Source: Sphingobacterium bambusae (GTDB lineage Bacteria > Bacteroidota > Bacteroidia > Sphingobacteriales > Sphingobacteriaceae). From it: a stretch of 64,000 nucleotides of DNA. The DNA lies in the NCBI RefSeq assembly GCF_033955345.1, contig NZ_CP138332.1, positions 2,232,001-2,296,000 on the forward strand, read 5' to 3'. Positions 1-8,269 of this stretch are shown here, in pieces (the first letter of the stretch is position 1; each line of letters begins with the position of its first letter). Both the position numbers and the translations under genes were made by a program. Below the pieces are notes generated by a model. That model saw only the letters and a program-made list of their open reading frames with translations. It did no database searches and was not told the DNA's origin.

Positions 1-221
1 CTATTATCGTTATACAAACCGACAATTGATTGCTGGGGATTCCTATAATTTACAAAGTAATAGTTGTACAGCCGATCGATGTACCAACCGGTTTGAAGTT
101 CGGTCTCGAAAATACTGTCATCGTATTTCTCAAAACTTTTCATCTCTTCCAAAAAATCGGTTTTACAGCCGGCTGCTATAGCCAGTGTCAAGGCTGCAAA
201 AAATAATATTTTCTTTCTCAT
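1..221 (-). CDS. SusD/RagB-like lipoprotein, N-terminal fragment (pair 1)
   Basis: The first 73 residues of a SusD-type glycan-binding lipoprotein; the rest lies beyond the window's left edge. The translation starts MRKKILFFAALTLAIAAGCK, a signal peptide with a lipobox (AAGC), and goes on with TDFLEEM and an aromatic-rich stretch (WYIDRLYNYYFVNY), which is typical of SusD N termini. The ATG is 33 bp downstream of the stop of the SusC gene, the usual susC-susD operon order. By family it would sit on the outer membrane surface as the lid of its SusC partner. Only the N terminus is seen, so ligand specificity cannot be judged; context suggests pectic oligosaccharides. Confidence 0.85.
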   Translation of the reverse strand, partial: MRKKILFFAALTLAIAAGCKTDFLEEMKSFEKYDDSIFETELQTGWYIDRLYNYYFVNYRNPQQSIVGLYNDN

Positions 222-254
222 GGTGATCTTCTTTTAATGTAATAAACCTTCGGG

Positions 255-3200
255 TTACAAGCCCAAATTAACGCCTAAAGACCAAGTTCTCAAGGTTGGA
301 TAGCCCACATTTGGAGCATCATACATGTTGCGGAACTTTTTAGGATATGGATTATAAAAATCCCATAAATTGTTTCCGGAGATGAATAGTCTTGCGTTAT
401 TCAACTTAGCCTTTACTACCCATTCTTTTGGCAAGGTGTATCCCACGCTCAAGCTACGCACGAACATGCGGAATGTAGGTAGCATAAAAAAGTCTGAGTT
501 TCTTCCAGCAAATTGATCAAAGTAAGCTAAATTAGGATAGGCACCGTCTGGATTGGTAACTTCATCGTACATATCTGTTAGATAAAGCGGCTGCGACCAA
601 AGCATGTGCGTACTGCTTGTCCCCTGTTTGATGTAGTCCAAATAATTTACGCCGCCCCAGCTGGTAGAAATCTGCGCTTGTAAGGAAATACCTTTGTATC
701 CAGCATTAAGGTTTGTTGTGATACCGTAAGTTAGATCCGACTTTCTTAGGATATCCAAATCTTGACCAGTTCCTTTTTCGATAGCGCCGTTCGGGCGTCC
801 GTATGTTTTACTATCGGCGTCCAAAGCACCACGGACATCCTCATACACCAACATACCTTTTCTCATCTGTGATTTGTCTGTGATATCGAAAAACCGAGGT
901 GCTGCACCATCGACTCCAGAATTTGCAGCATTCTCTGTCAGGTAAGCCCAATATTTGTCAATATCCTCATCTGTGCGCAACATACCGTCTCCACTTGATG
1001 TATTTTTCCATGTGCGGTAGCCATAAACTGCGTTGTTGAAACCGGTGTTACCCACAGCACGTCGGGTTTCCATCTCTGATGGATAATCGAATGGTCTATC
1101 GAAGTATCGGGTTGTTTTGTAATTCCCCATACCAAAGTTCATACCTATGGAATAGTTGAACTCATTCACATTACTTCTCCAAGTCACGGATACCTCTCCG
1201 CCCCATGCTTTAACACCCGCATAATTTTGTTCTGCAAAAGCGCCACCTACAGAGATAGGAACATTCAATGCGCCTGCCATATCAGTCAACATGTCGGAAG
1301 TAGTATTATAATAGCCATCAAGGGTCACATTTAATTGAGATTTAACGAAAGACATGTCTAGACCAAGGTTTCGTTGAATGGTACGATCCCAGCGAAGGTC
1401 TCTGTTCGGATCGGGATCTGGCGTGATACCTGTTACATACTGACCGCCATTGCTACCGAAGCCCATTCCCTTATCAGTTGCTGCGGAATATAACCTTGCC
1501 CATCGCCAAGGTTTGACGTTGCTATTTCCTGTGATTCCCAAAGATCCCCTAATTTTAAAATAGTTCATCCAGGTGACGTTATCCGCAAACCAATCCTCAT
1601 CGGACACAACCCATCCTGCGGAAACACTAGGGAAGAATCCCCAATAGTTTTCAGGAGCAAAATTCGTGGATGCATCAGAACGGAATACAAATTGCAAAAG
1701 ATATTTGCTCTTGTAGTTGTAGTTAACACGACCCAAATAAGATAGTGTACCGCTTACTGTCCGATAGGTAATGGTATTGGATGTATTAAGTGTACCGGCA
1801 GATATAGAGGTACCATTGTAAACTCCACGTGTGGGATTATCGTAAATCTGGTAGCGATCTTCCCAGTTGGCGGTAGTCTTTTCTACACTAAACATTGCTC
1901 CGATATTGTGATCGCCAAACTTTTGATCATAGTTGGCAAAAAAGTTCAGCTGATCATTTTTAGAGGTTGTATTATCATATGTCACACGAGAGCTGGCGTT
2001 ATTGATGACCGGCGGATCCCATACCGTGGTAGGTCCATACAAGTGGTTTCCGGGCGTGTTGGAATTCGTGGAGCGTGATAGTAACAGAGGTATCATCACT
2101 TGTTCGGTATTACTAGCCGCCTGGGTAATGCCATAATTTAGTTTGAATGATAGTCCTTTCACGAAAGGCACATCATACTGTAGCGAAAAGTTCGCATTGT
2201 AGTTGAAATCTTTGTTGGTCGTTTTTGACCCGTTATTCAATAGCTCATAGTAGTTCCAGTTGGTCACCGAGTTATTACCACGCACATTTCCCAATCTGTT
2301 TGGTCCTAATGCGGGTGACACGTACTGATCGACCCCGTCAATATTGTAAATCCAAGGAATGTACTTGGGCATGTGCAACAGAATATTGTAATCGTTTTGC
2401 TCCCCACCGATACCATACGAACCGTCGTTGATATTGATTTTGGTAAATGACTTCTCTGTATTGGTATTTGCTGCGGCTATCGTAGCTCCCAAGCGGAAGT
2501 TGCTGGCGAGCTTCACCTCGGAGCCAGCGCGGAACGTCCAGCGTTGAAAGTCCTGAGCTCCCAGATTTGGGCTCTGCGTGTAAAAAGACGCTCCAGTGAA
2601 GTATGTCGCTCTTTCCGACCCACCACTAAAATCTAGTGAATGCTGCATAGCATTCGCTGATCGCCAATCGTTGCCCAACCAATCATAATTCAACGAATCC
2701 ATGCGTGTCAACTCGGCATCTGAATAATAGAAATTATCATTCCAACCCAGCGCGCGTCCAAAACTATTAGCAAAATCTCCATATTGGCGGGCGTTCATCA
2801 CTTTCCCATGACTTACAGCATCGTTTGTCTGGAATTTACCGCTATAGGAAATACGTGGAGGGCCAACCTGTCCTCTTTTTGTCTTTACAACAATGGCTCC
2901 CTGTGATGCGCGAGAACCGTAGATTGCAGCACTGGCATCCCGCAACACCGTCATACTTTCGATCTCCGAGACGTCCAACATGTTAAACCTTTCGAGTGAC
3001 GGCTGTCCGGTTTGAGGATCCACTTGAATCACGTCATCGATGATAATCAGCGGTGTTGTTCCCCCACCGTCTTTTCCCCAATTGAATTGCTGCCGAATGC
3101 TCAAACTTGCCATAGCTCCTGGCCGGGTGCTACCTCCAGAAACATTCAATCCCGGTATTTGTCCACGCAACGCTTCAGAAACGGAAGCAACGGGTAAGTC

Positions 3201-3659
3201 TGCTAGCTGCTTCATATCTACGGAAACAATCGATCCAGTAACCTCTTTGGCACGTTGCGCACCATAGCCTACAACGACTACCTCATCCAGCGCATCTAAC
3301 GATTCTAGCTTAACAGTAATGGTAGATAGACCTGCAACATTAACCTCCTGCACTTTATATCCCACGTAGCTAACGATAATTATGCTATTTTGCTCAGGCA
3401 CATTTATGTTAAAAACGCCATCCTCACCGGACTTGACACCGGCCTTGGATCCTTTAACGAGAATAGTTGCGCCTACTACAGGCTTTCCATCCTGATCCAG
3501 CACTTTACCGCTGATTCCTACAAATTTTACAGCATGTACAGCCGCCTTGTTCGCCAACTTGGATGCTAACAACGTTGTCGGAGCCAATGCGATCAAAGGA
3601 CAGAGCAAACGGAAAGTATTCCGCAGCAGCCCCTTTTTAATAAAAGCTTGATAATTCAT
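255..3659 (-). CDS. SusC/RagA-type TonB-dependent outer-membrane transporter (pair 1)
   Basis: A TonB-dependent importer of oligosaccharides, about 1134 aa. The ATG at 3659 is preferred; the reading frame continues upstream only to a TTG at 3692. An N-terminal export signal (residues 1-45) is followed by a carboxypeptidase-D regulatory-like β-sandwich (about 48-118, GKVLDQDGKPVVGATILVKG), the SusC TonB-box motif DEVVVVGYG (125-133), a plug domain with the RagA signature around DASAAIYGSRASQGAIVVKT, and a long β-barrel ending in an aromatic/hydrophobic strand (WSLGVNLGL). No STN domain is seen, so it is probably not coupled to an anti-sigma factor. It is followed at 33 bp by its SusD partner and lies downstream of the pectate lyase operon, from which it is separated by a terminator. 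Confidence 0.95.
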   Translation of the reverse strand: MNYQAFIKKGLLRNTFRLLCPLIALAPTTLLASKLANKAAVHAVKFVGISGKVLDQDGKPVVGATILVKGSKAGVKSGEDGVFNINVPEQNSIIIVSYVGYKVQEVNVAGLSTITVKLESLDALDEVVVVGYGAQRAKEVTGSIVSVDMKQLADLPVASVSEALRGQIPGLNVSGGSTRPGAMASLSIRQQFNWGKDGGGTTPLIIIDDVIQVDPQTGQPSLERFNMLDVSEIESMTVLRDASAAIYGSRASQGAIVVKTKRGQVGPPRISYSGKFQTNDAVSHGKVMNARQYGDFANSFGRALGWNDNFYYSDAELTRMDSLNYDWLGNDWRSANAMQHSLDFSGGSERATYFTGASFYTQSPNLGAQDFQRWTFRAGSEVKLASNFRLGATIAAANTNTEKSFTKININDGSYGIGGEQNDYNILLHMPKYIPWIYNIDGVDQYVSPALGPNRLGNVRGNNSVTNWNYYELLNNGSKTTNKDFNYNANFSLQYDVPFVKGLSFKLNYGITQAASNTEQVMIPLLLSRSTNSNTPGNHLYGPTTVWDPPVINNASSRVTYDNTTSKNDQLNFFANYDQKFGDHNIGAMFSVEKTTANWEDRYQIYDNPTRGVYNGTSISAGTLNTSNTITYRTVSGTLSYLGRVNYNYKSKYLLQFVFRSDASTNFAPENYWGFFPSVSAGWVVSDEDWFADNVTWMNYFKIRGSLGITGNSNVKPWRWARLYSAATDKGMGFGSNGGQYVTGITPDPDPNRDLRWDRTIQRNLGLDMSFVKSQLNVTLDGYYNTTSDMLTDMAGALNVPISVGGAFAEQNYAGVKAWGGEVSVTWRSNVNEFNYSIGMNFGMGNYKTTRYFDRPFDYPSEMETRRAVGNTGFNNAVYGYRTWKNTSSGDGMLRTDEDIDKYWAYLTENAANSGVDGAAPRFFDITDKSQMRKGMLVYEDVRGALDADSKTYGRPNGAIEKGTGQDLDILRKSDLTYGITTNLNAGYKGISLQAQISTSWGGVNYLDYIKQGTSSTHMLWSQPLYLTDMYDEVTNPDGAYPNLAYFDQFAGRNSDFFMLPTFRMFVRSLSVGYTLPKEWVVKAKLNNARLFISGNNLWDFYNPYPKKFRNMYDAPNVGYPTLRTWSLGVNLGL

Positions 3660-3786
3660 TGGTTTTAAATTGTGTTTATAAAATAGGTTCAAAATATTGG
3701 ATAACCAAACTTCCCACGAGGCTATCCGTCTTTATGCTTTATTGTTTTTTCTACTGGTTATTGATGTGTTGTCGTCGGTGTAATGG

Positions 3787-3803
3787 TATTGACTTTGTCA
3801 ATA
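3787..3803. promoter_or_regulatory. Short palindrome TATTGAC-TTT-GTCAATA
   Basis: Perfect 7-bp arms around a 3-nt centre, about 130 bp upstream of the SusC ATG at 3659. The size suits a dimeric regulator site or a small RNA hairpin in the 5' UTR. No regulator can be assigned from sequence alone. Confidence 0.3.
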
Positions 3804-4019
3804 TGATACATACTTCATTCGATGCTGTATCTTTCTAAAAAACGACCTTTGCTTTCTTACGATTCTTTTAATTGGTTAGTCTTAAAAAAATAAATGCAAA
3901 ACACATGTTCAATACGGTCTATTTTGTATCCCCGCGTGCAGGAGCAAAACAGCGTGTATCTATCACTATCACAAAGAAAAAGAAATCCAAAAAGATATTA
4001 TTATAGTCCATTGCCTATT

Positions 4020-4062
4020 TACTATAAAATATTAGCATAACACAACATTACTGTTACAAAAC
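4020..4062. promoter_or_regulatory. Candidate locus operator, copy 1
   Basis: Contains TATAAAATATTA at 4023-4034, then GCATAAC, and after 9 nt CTGTTACAAAAC (4051-4062). The first part matches 14661-14685 over about 25 bp with three differences. The second part differs by one base from CTGTAACAAAAC at 7609-7620 upstream of the pectate lyases. It lies about 360 bp upstream of the SusC start. A role as an AraC-type regulator site is an inference from its recurrence. Confidence 0.35.
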
Positions 4063-4155
4063 AAGATGTTAGGTGTTGGGGGCTCCCTTGCGTTGTTGTC
4101 ACAATCATTAAATAGATCACTTGGCTTTACCCGATGAGAATCGGCGAAAAGGTCA

Positions 4156-4186
4156 CAAAAAAGAGGCTGTTGTCCTGACAGCCTCT
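4156..4186 (-). terminator. Rho-independent terminator of the pectate lyase operon
   Basis: On the minus strand an 8-bp perfect stem GAGGCTGT/ACAGCCTC with a 7-nt loop is followed directly by six T. It begins 38 bp after the stop of the second pectate lyase. Confidence 0.9.
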
Positions 4187-4223
4187 ACTAACCAATTAAA
4201 CAAAGTAAGCCTTAATATGAGAA

Positions 4224-5837
4224 TTACTGGGGCTTGACTGTCTTTAGCGGAACTACGCTATTCAAAAAATTTTCGATGTGCGCGTACCCTGTATTACTGA
4301 TTACCGAAGCATCCTTTGGATTGTTCGGGTCTAGTCCTACCTTTCGTTCATAATCATCTGGAAGACCATCGTTATCAGAATCTTTATATGGTTTCCCTTT
4401 ATAAACCGGATAACCGCCCACCTGCCGGATATCAGTGATGATACCTTGCTTATAGGAATCTGCGGGCAGTCGGCGCTTTACGTAAGGTGAGGTTGCAATT
4501 ACTTCTTTACTTTCTTTGTAAAATACTTTTCCCGTTTTCACCTGCCTAACGATACGTTGATCTACCGCATCACGCTTGGGCAAGGTTGCCCCCACATTAT
4601 CTAGTACATAGGTATATGACTGTTCGGCGGTCATAATCTTGCCAAAAGCAGCAAGAGGAAATGGTTTATCCACCCTAATTTTCGCCAACACGGCTGGATC
4701 TGCATCGGGTTGTACCCCTCCATCCCAATTATCTTTTGTAACCTTGGCATTGCCTTCGATCACATTCCCTCCTACAAATGCTTTCCCAAAGGTATTCGCA
4801 AATTCTTTGTCACGCCCAGATTCCGGCTTCAGAATGCGGTATGAGATAGGTTCACCCACCGGCGTTATCGGTCCCGGCTTGTAATAATTATTGATAAAAT
4901 TATAGAAAGAGCGATGATCGCCGCCATCCGCTGTACGATTCCACCAGTTCCACACCACATTATTGACGAAACCAAAGTCGCCATACATACCTACCGAAGG
5001 GTTTCGACTGATATTTGAAGCCCAAAGGTTGCGCATAAAGGTGCTGTTCAACCCGCCGATCGTACTTCCAAAGGCATGGTTATAGGTATCTAAAGCTTCC
5101 GAAAAGATCGAATTTTGGATGGTGATATTTACTGTCGGCAATTTCAGGTTCTGTCCTTCACGATCGTACACATGTCGATACATGGACATATTTTCATCCA
5201 ATCCCCAGCTAGCGGAAACATGGTCGATGATAATATTGCCCACACCATTGCCGCCCAAGGCATCATCGCGGCGAGTTACATCTGTCGTTCCGCGACGAAA
5301 ACGCATAAAGCGCACGATCACATCGTGTGTGTCGATCAGGAAGGATTCGCCGGCAACACAGACCCCATCGCCGGGAGCCGTTTGTCCGGCAATCGTGATA
5401 TATGGAGCCTGTATGGTGATAGGTGTTTCCAATTGGATAATACCGGCTACGTTAAACACAACGATCCGTGCACCACCGCTTTCGCAAGCTTCGCGCAGTG
5501 TTCCAGGGCCGTTGTCGGCCAGACTGGTAACCACCATTACACGGCCACCACGCCCACCTGTGGTGTAGGCTCCGCCGCCTTCAGCTCCCGGAAATGCGGG
5601 GATTGTTGCTTGTGGCAAATCTTCTGGTTTGGCGGCGTCCGGAAGATAAGGTTTACCTTCTGCTTTCATAACTGCCTGTGCTTTTTCCCAAGCTTTATCC
5701 GCGCGGAGCTGTTCCAATTTTTCGCGTTGTGCAGCTATCGCTTTGAGCGAGTCGGGAACAACTGGATATTGTGCATGTGCCCACATAGGCAGGGTACATA
5801 CCAAAGCAATGAAGGTATTTCTTAAGGATAAACGCAT
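4224..5837 (-). CDS. Secreted PL1-family pectate lyase, copy B
   Basis: A polysaccharide lyase that would cleave polygalacturonate by β-elimination. It has 537 aa with a Sec signal peptide ending in AHA-QYP, and is not a lipoprotein. A parallel β-helix region starts near residue 80 (IPAFPGAEGGGAYTTGGRGG). SASWGLDENMS (208-218) holds acidic residues likely to bind Ca2+, and NISRNPSVG carries R278, the likely catalytic arginine by analogy with the RxP motif of PL1. The C terminus has a calcium-loop-like segment DSDNDGLPDDYE (about 487-498). It lies 6 bp downstream of a close paralogue, so both are co-transcribed from upstream of 7481. Assignment to PL1 is firm; the preferred degree of methylation is unknown. 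Confidence 0.9.
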   Translation of the reverse strand: MRLSLRNTFIALVCTLPMWAHAQYPVVPDSLKAIAAQREKLEQLRADKAWEKAQAVMKAEGKPYLPDAAKPEDLPQATIPAFPGAEGGGAYTTGGRGGRVMVVTSLADNGPGTLREACESGGARIVVFNVAGIIQLETPITIQAPYITIAGQTAPGDGVCVAGESFLIDTHDVIVRFMRFRRGTTDVTRRDDALGGNGVGNIIIDHVSASWGLDENMSMYRHVYDREGQNLKLPTVNITIQNSIFSEALDTYNHAFGSTIGGLNSTFMRNLWASNISRNPSVGMYGDFGFVNNVVWNWWNRTADGGDHRSFYNFINNYYKPGPITPVGEPISYRILKPESGRDKEFANTFGKAFVGGNVIEGNAKVTKDNWDGGVQPDADPAVLAKIRVDKPFPLAAFGKIMTAEQSYTYVLDNVGATLPKRDAVDQRIVRQVKTGKVFYKESKEVIATSPYVKRRLPADSYKQGIITDIRQVGGYPVYKGKPYKDSDNDGLPDDYERKVGLDPNNPKDASVISNTGYAHIENFLNSVVPLKTVKPQ

Positions 5838-5843
5838 CTCGGT

Positions 5844-7481
5844 CTATTTTGAAGTCAGTTCATTTAAATAGATTTCGATGTTTGCATAGCCCGATTCCGT
5901 AATTTTGGCCGAGTCACTAGCGTCTTTAGGGTTTAAGCCCATCTTGATTTCTGCCTCATCGGGAATGCCGTCGTTATCCGTGTCTTTATAGGTTTTGCCC
6001 TTGTACACAGGATATCCACCTACCTGCGCAATATCGGTGATGATACCTACTTTGTAAGAATCCTTCGGCAGGCGACGGTGTTCAAAATCCTTCTCCGGCA
6101 AGGTTACATTTTTTAAGGGTGTTGGTTTTCCGTCACGCACCTCTTTGACGATACGCAAATCGACGGGGTCACGCTTCGGTAGCGTTGCTCCTGCATTTTC
6201 CAAAACGTAGTCGTATGACTGTTCCGCACTCATGATATTAAACTCCGCATGTGGAAATGGCTTTGCCGCCTTCATGGCCGCAAAATAGGGCGTAGCTTCC
6301 TCGAAGGTCATGCCATTGCCTGCTTTGTTTTCCAGCTGCACACCTCCGTTCCAATTGTCCGTTGTTACTTGCTCGTTTCCTTCCACAATGTTCCCCGACA
6401 CATAGGCACGTCCAAAAACCACGTATGGCAGCTTGCTCCGGCCAGATTCAGGCTTCAAGATACGGTAGCTGATGGGCTGTCCTGCTGGTGTAGCGGGCCC
6501 TGGCTTAAAGTAATTGTTAAAGATGTTGTAGGTCGCTTGATAATCACCACCGTCTATGGCCCGATGCACCCAGTTGTAAATCACGTTATTGGCAAAGTTG
6601 AAAATTCCATTCCATCCAATAGATGGATTTCTAGCGGCGTTATTAGCCCATAGGTTACGCATGAACGTACAGTTTTCGCCACCAAGGGTACTACCAAAGG
6701 CATGGTTCCACGTATCTAGCGCTTCAGAAAAGATAGAGTTTTGAATCGTGATGTTAACCGTCCCGCGCTTTTCTTCTTGCTTACCTGTACTGTCATTATA
6801 CATATGCCGATACATTGACATATTTTCGTCCAAGCCCCAACTGGCAGATACGTGGTCGATCATAATATTGCCCACCGGATTGCCGCCGATCGCATCATCG
6901 CGCCGACCAACGTAGGTTTCGCCACGGCGGAACCGCATATGACGGATAAGTACATCATGCGTATTGATCCATACCGATTCGCCGGCGACACAGACACCAT
7001 CGCCAGGAGCTGACTGACCAGCTATGGTGATGTAGGGCGCGCGGATGATCAACGGAGTTTTTAAGCGTATAATCCCAGCCACGTTGAACACGATAATACG
7101 TGGCCCTCCTTGCTCGCAAGCTTCCCGCAGTGATCCCGGTCCGTTATCTTCCAAACTTGTGACGACGATAACCTTACCTCCGCGGCCACCAAAACTGTAT
7201 TTACCGCCTCCCTCTGCACCAGGAAATGCAGGAATCTCTGCCTGCGGCAGATCGGTAGGACGACCAGCCCAAGGAATATAAGGCTTTCCTTGCTTTGCAT
7301 AAGCTTCTATAACGGGCAACGCTTTTCCCCAAGCATCATCAGACTGCTTTGTCGCACGCTTCATCATTTCCTCGGATGCTTTCTTAACGTCTTCCGGAAT
7401 CTTGGGGTACTGCGCTTTCACCGTTTGTAGCGTCAACAAACTTATCCCTATCAGCAGACCTGATATCAACTTCTTATTCAT
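5844..7481 (-). CDS. Secreted PL1-family pectate lyase, copy A
   Basis: First gene of the lyase pair, 545 aa, with signal peptide MNKKLISGLLIGISLLTLQT followed by VKA-QYP. It shares nearly every motif with its neighbour: PAFPGAEGGG, SLREACE, DHVSASWGLDENMS, AARNPS with R284 as the likely catalytic arginine, and a C-terminal DTDNDGIPDEAE calcium-type loop. The copies differ most in the stretch after the RILKPESGR motif, where this one carries a longer insert (GNGMTFEEATPYF), and in the N-terminal linker. The two are a tandem duplication. They probably act outside the cell or in the periplasm to cut homogalacturonan or the galacturonan part of pectin for the neighbouring SusC/D transporters. 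Confidence 0.9.
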   Translation of the reverse strand: MNKKLISGLLIGISLLTLQTVKAQYPKIPEDVKKASEEMMKRATKQSDDAWGKALPVIEAYAKQGKPYIPWAGRPTDLPQAEIPAFPGAEGGGKYSFGGRGGKVIVVTSLEDNGPGSLREACEQGGPRIIVFNVAGIIRLKTPLIIRAPYITIAGQSAPGDGVCVAGESVWINTHDVLIRHMRFRRGETYVGRRDDAIGGNPVGNIMIDHVSASWGLDENMSMYRHMYNDSTGKQEEKRGTVNITIQNSIFSEALDTWNHAFGSTLGGENCTFMRNLWANNAARNPSIGWNGIFNFANNVIYNWVHRAIDGGDYQATYNIFNNYFKPGPATPAGQPISYRILKPESGRSKLPYVVFGRAYVSGNIVEGNEQVTTDNWNGGVQLENKAGNGMTFEEATPYFAAMKAAKPFPHAEFNIMSAEQSYDYVLENAGATLPKRDPVDLRIVKEVRDGKPTPLKNVTLPEKDFEHRRLPKDSYKVGIITDIAQVGGYPVYKGKTYKDTDNDGIPDEAEIKMGLNPKDASDSAKITESGYANIEIYLNELTSK

Positions 7482-7538
7482 ATCGTAAATTTTATGAAAC
7501 CTGTAGGCTTATATCCTATAATCATTACATTAGCAACT

Positions 7539-7546
7539 CAAAGCTA
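7539..7546 (-). promoter_or_regulatory. Possible -7 box of the pectate lyase operon
   Basis: The minus strand reads TAGCTTTG, a match to the Bacteroidota TAnnTTTG consensus, 58 bp upstream of the first lyase ATG. No TTTG/TTG lies 17-22 bp further upstream, so activation by a regulator would be needed or the match is chance. Confidence 0.3.
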
Positions 7547-7586
7547 GCAAGATAAACATTGGCTTACTTATATTATTTTCACTTAA

Positions 7587-7620
7587 TACTATAGCATGTT
7601 ATCTTAACCTGTAACAAAAC
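7587..7620. promoter_or_regulatory. Candidate locus operator, copy 2
   Basis: TACTATA, CATGTTATC (7595-7603), TTAAC and directly CTGTAACAAAAC (7609-7620). CATGTTATC recurs at 28226-28234 upstream of the hydrolase operon, and the last 12 bases recur with one change at 4051. It lies about 40-80 bp upstream of the possible lyase -7 box, where an activator would bind. Confidence 0.4.
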
Positions 7621-7759
7621 TATTGCCTAATTTCCATACATCAAATTTTCAACGAAAACTACCGCTTACAGCGCAATTTTCAGCGACATAGGGGTGCAAT
7701 TACAGCAAAATACAGGTTAAAACGGATAAATAGACCATAGAATAATAATAAACCGCCAT

Positions 7760-8137
7760 TTTGCATATATGCAATGACTCATCGTTCAAGAACGGTGAGT
7801 CATTGCAATAAAACAACATCATGTTGTCGCCTAACAATTTAGCATTGTATGCATACATTATCTCATTGCAGATAAGCAAAAAACTGTTGAAGCAATACTA
7901 TAACACATTGTAGTCATACAGTAGTCCATTGTTTACAAACGACAACGTATTGTTTATAAACAATGGAGCATTGTTCATAAACAATACACCATTGTTTTCC
8001 TACAACACGCCATTGTTTTGCTACAATGGTTCATTGTTCATTGACGACAAGGCATCGCTCTTATGCAATAATCCATTGTTTTTCTGCACAGACGTTTTGT
8101 AGAAATAATTTGACGCATTGAAGGGAATCTCCTTGAT
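7760..8137. repeat. Array of about 18 degenerate 21-bp palindromic units
   Basis: Counting from 7760 every 21 bases gives 18 consecutive units without a single insertion or deletion. In units 1-17 position 2 is always T, position 4 always G, position 3 is T in 15, and position 13 is C in 16. The consensus is ATTGY-N6-RCAAT plus a 5-bp linker, so each unit is a dyad. The best units are 7949 (ATTGTTTATAAACAAT, a perfect 16-bp palindrome) and 7970. Positions 5 and 12 co-vary: three of the four units with C5 have G12, and T5 pairs with A12 in almost all others. All three possible frames of either strand are broken or meaningless, and in-frame TAG codons arise inside units. It lies downstream of the SusC/D pair 2 terminator and upstream of the lyase operon. 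Not recognised as a known element. Confidence 0.85.
7770..7807. repeat. Long inverted repeat at the left end of the 21-bp array
   Basis: Units 1-3 of the array combine into a 38-bp inverted repeat: TGCAATGACTCATCGTTC pairs with GAACGGTGAGTCATTGCA, with one G-T type difference and almost no loop. No T-run follows on either strand, so it is not a typical terminator. The linkers of units 1 and 2 (GACTC and GAGTC) are complementary, which makes the dyad extend across units. Confidence 0.7.
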
Positions 8138-8208
8138 AGTAATTGAGAGCGGCGGAACATTGATCTTCCTGTATACAATTTCTATCATCAATGCACAAAT
8201 ATAGCCCG

Positions 8209-8243
8209 ACAAAACACGAGGTAACATTTGACATGTTACCTCG
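8209..8243 (-). terminator. Terminator of SusC/D pair 2
   Basis: Perfect 11-bp stem CGAGGTAACAT/ATGTTACCTCG with a 5-nt loop, followed on the minus strand by TGTTTTGT. It lies 27 bp after the SusD stop at 8270. Confidence 0.75.
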
Positions 8244-8269
8244 TTGTTTACCGCTGATACTTGAGCGTA

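Larger units (their letters stand above)
3660..4155. other. Gene-free region upstream of SusC pair 1
   Basis: About 500 bp without a credible gene. It should hold the promoter of the minus-strand SusC/D pair 1, but I find no clean TAnnTTTG -7 box on that strand. Two structures stand out: a 7-bp inverted repeat at 3787-3803, and an AT-rich motif at 4020-4062 that recurs upstream of other units of the locus. Both are listed separately. Confidence 0.6.

Noticed and set aside
5115..5825. Long plus-strand ORF of 236 codons antisense to the pectate lyase
   Set aside because: It mirrors a conserved lyase on the other strand and shows no domain or start context of its own.
7760..8137. CRISPR array
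   Set aside because: No unit is conserved along its length, there are no spacer-sized unique segments, and no cas genes are nearby. The conserved bases are dyad positions inside a 21-bp unit.
8021..8227. 68-codon minus-strand ORF overlapping the 21-bp array
   Set aside because: The 21-bp period keeps frame by arithmetic; other units bring in-frame TAG codons and no signal or family resemblance exists.
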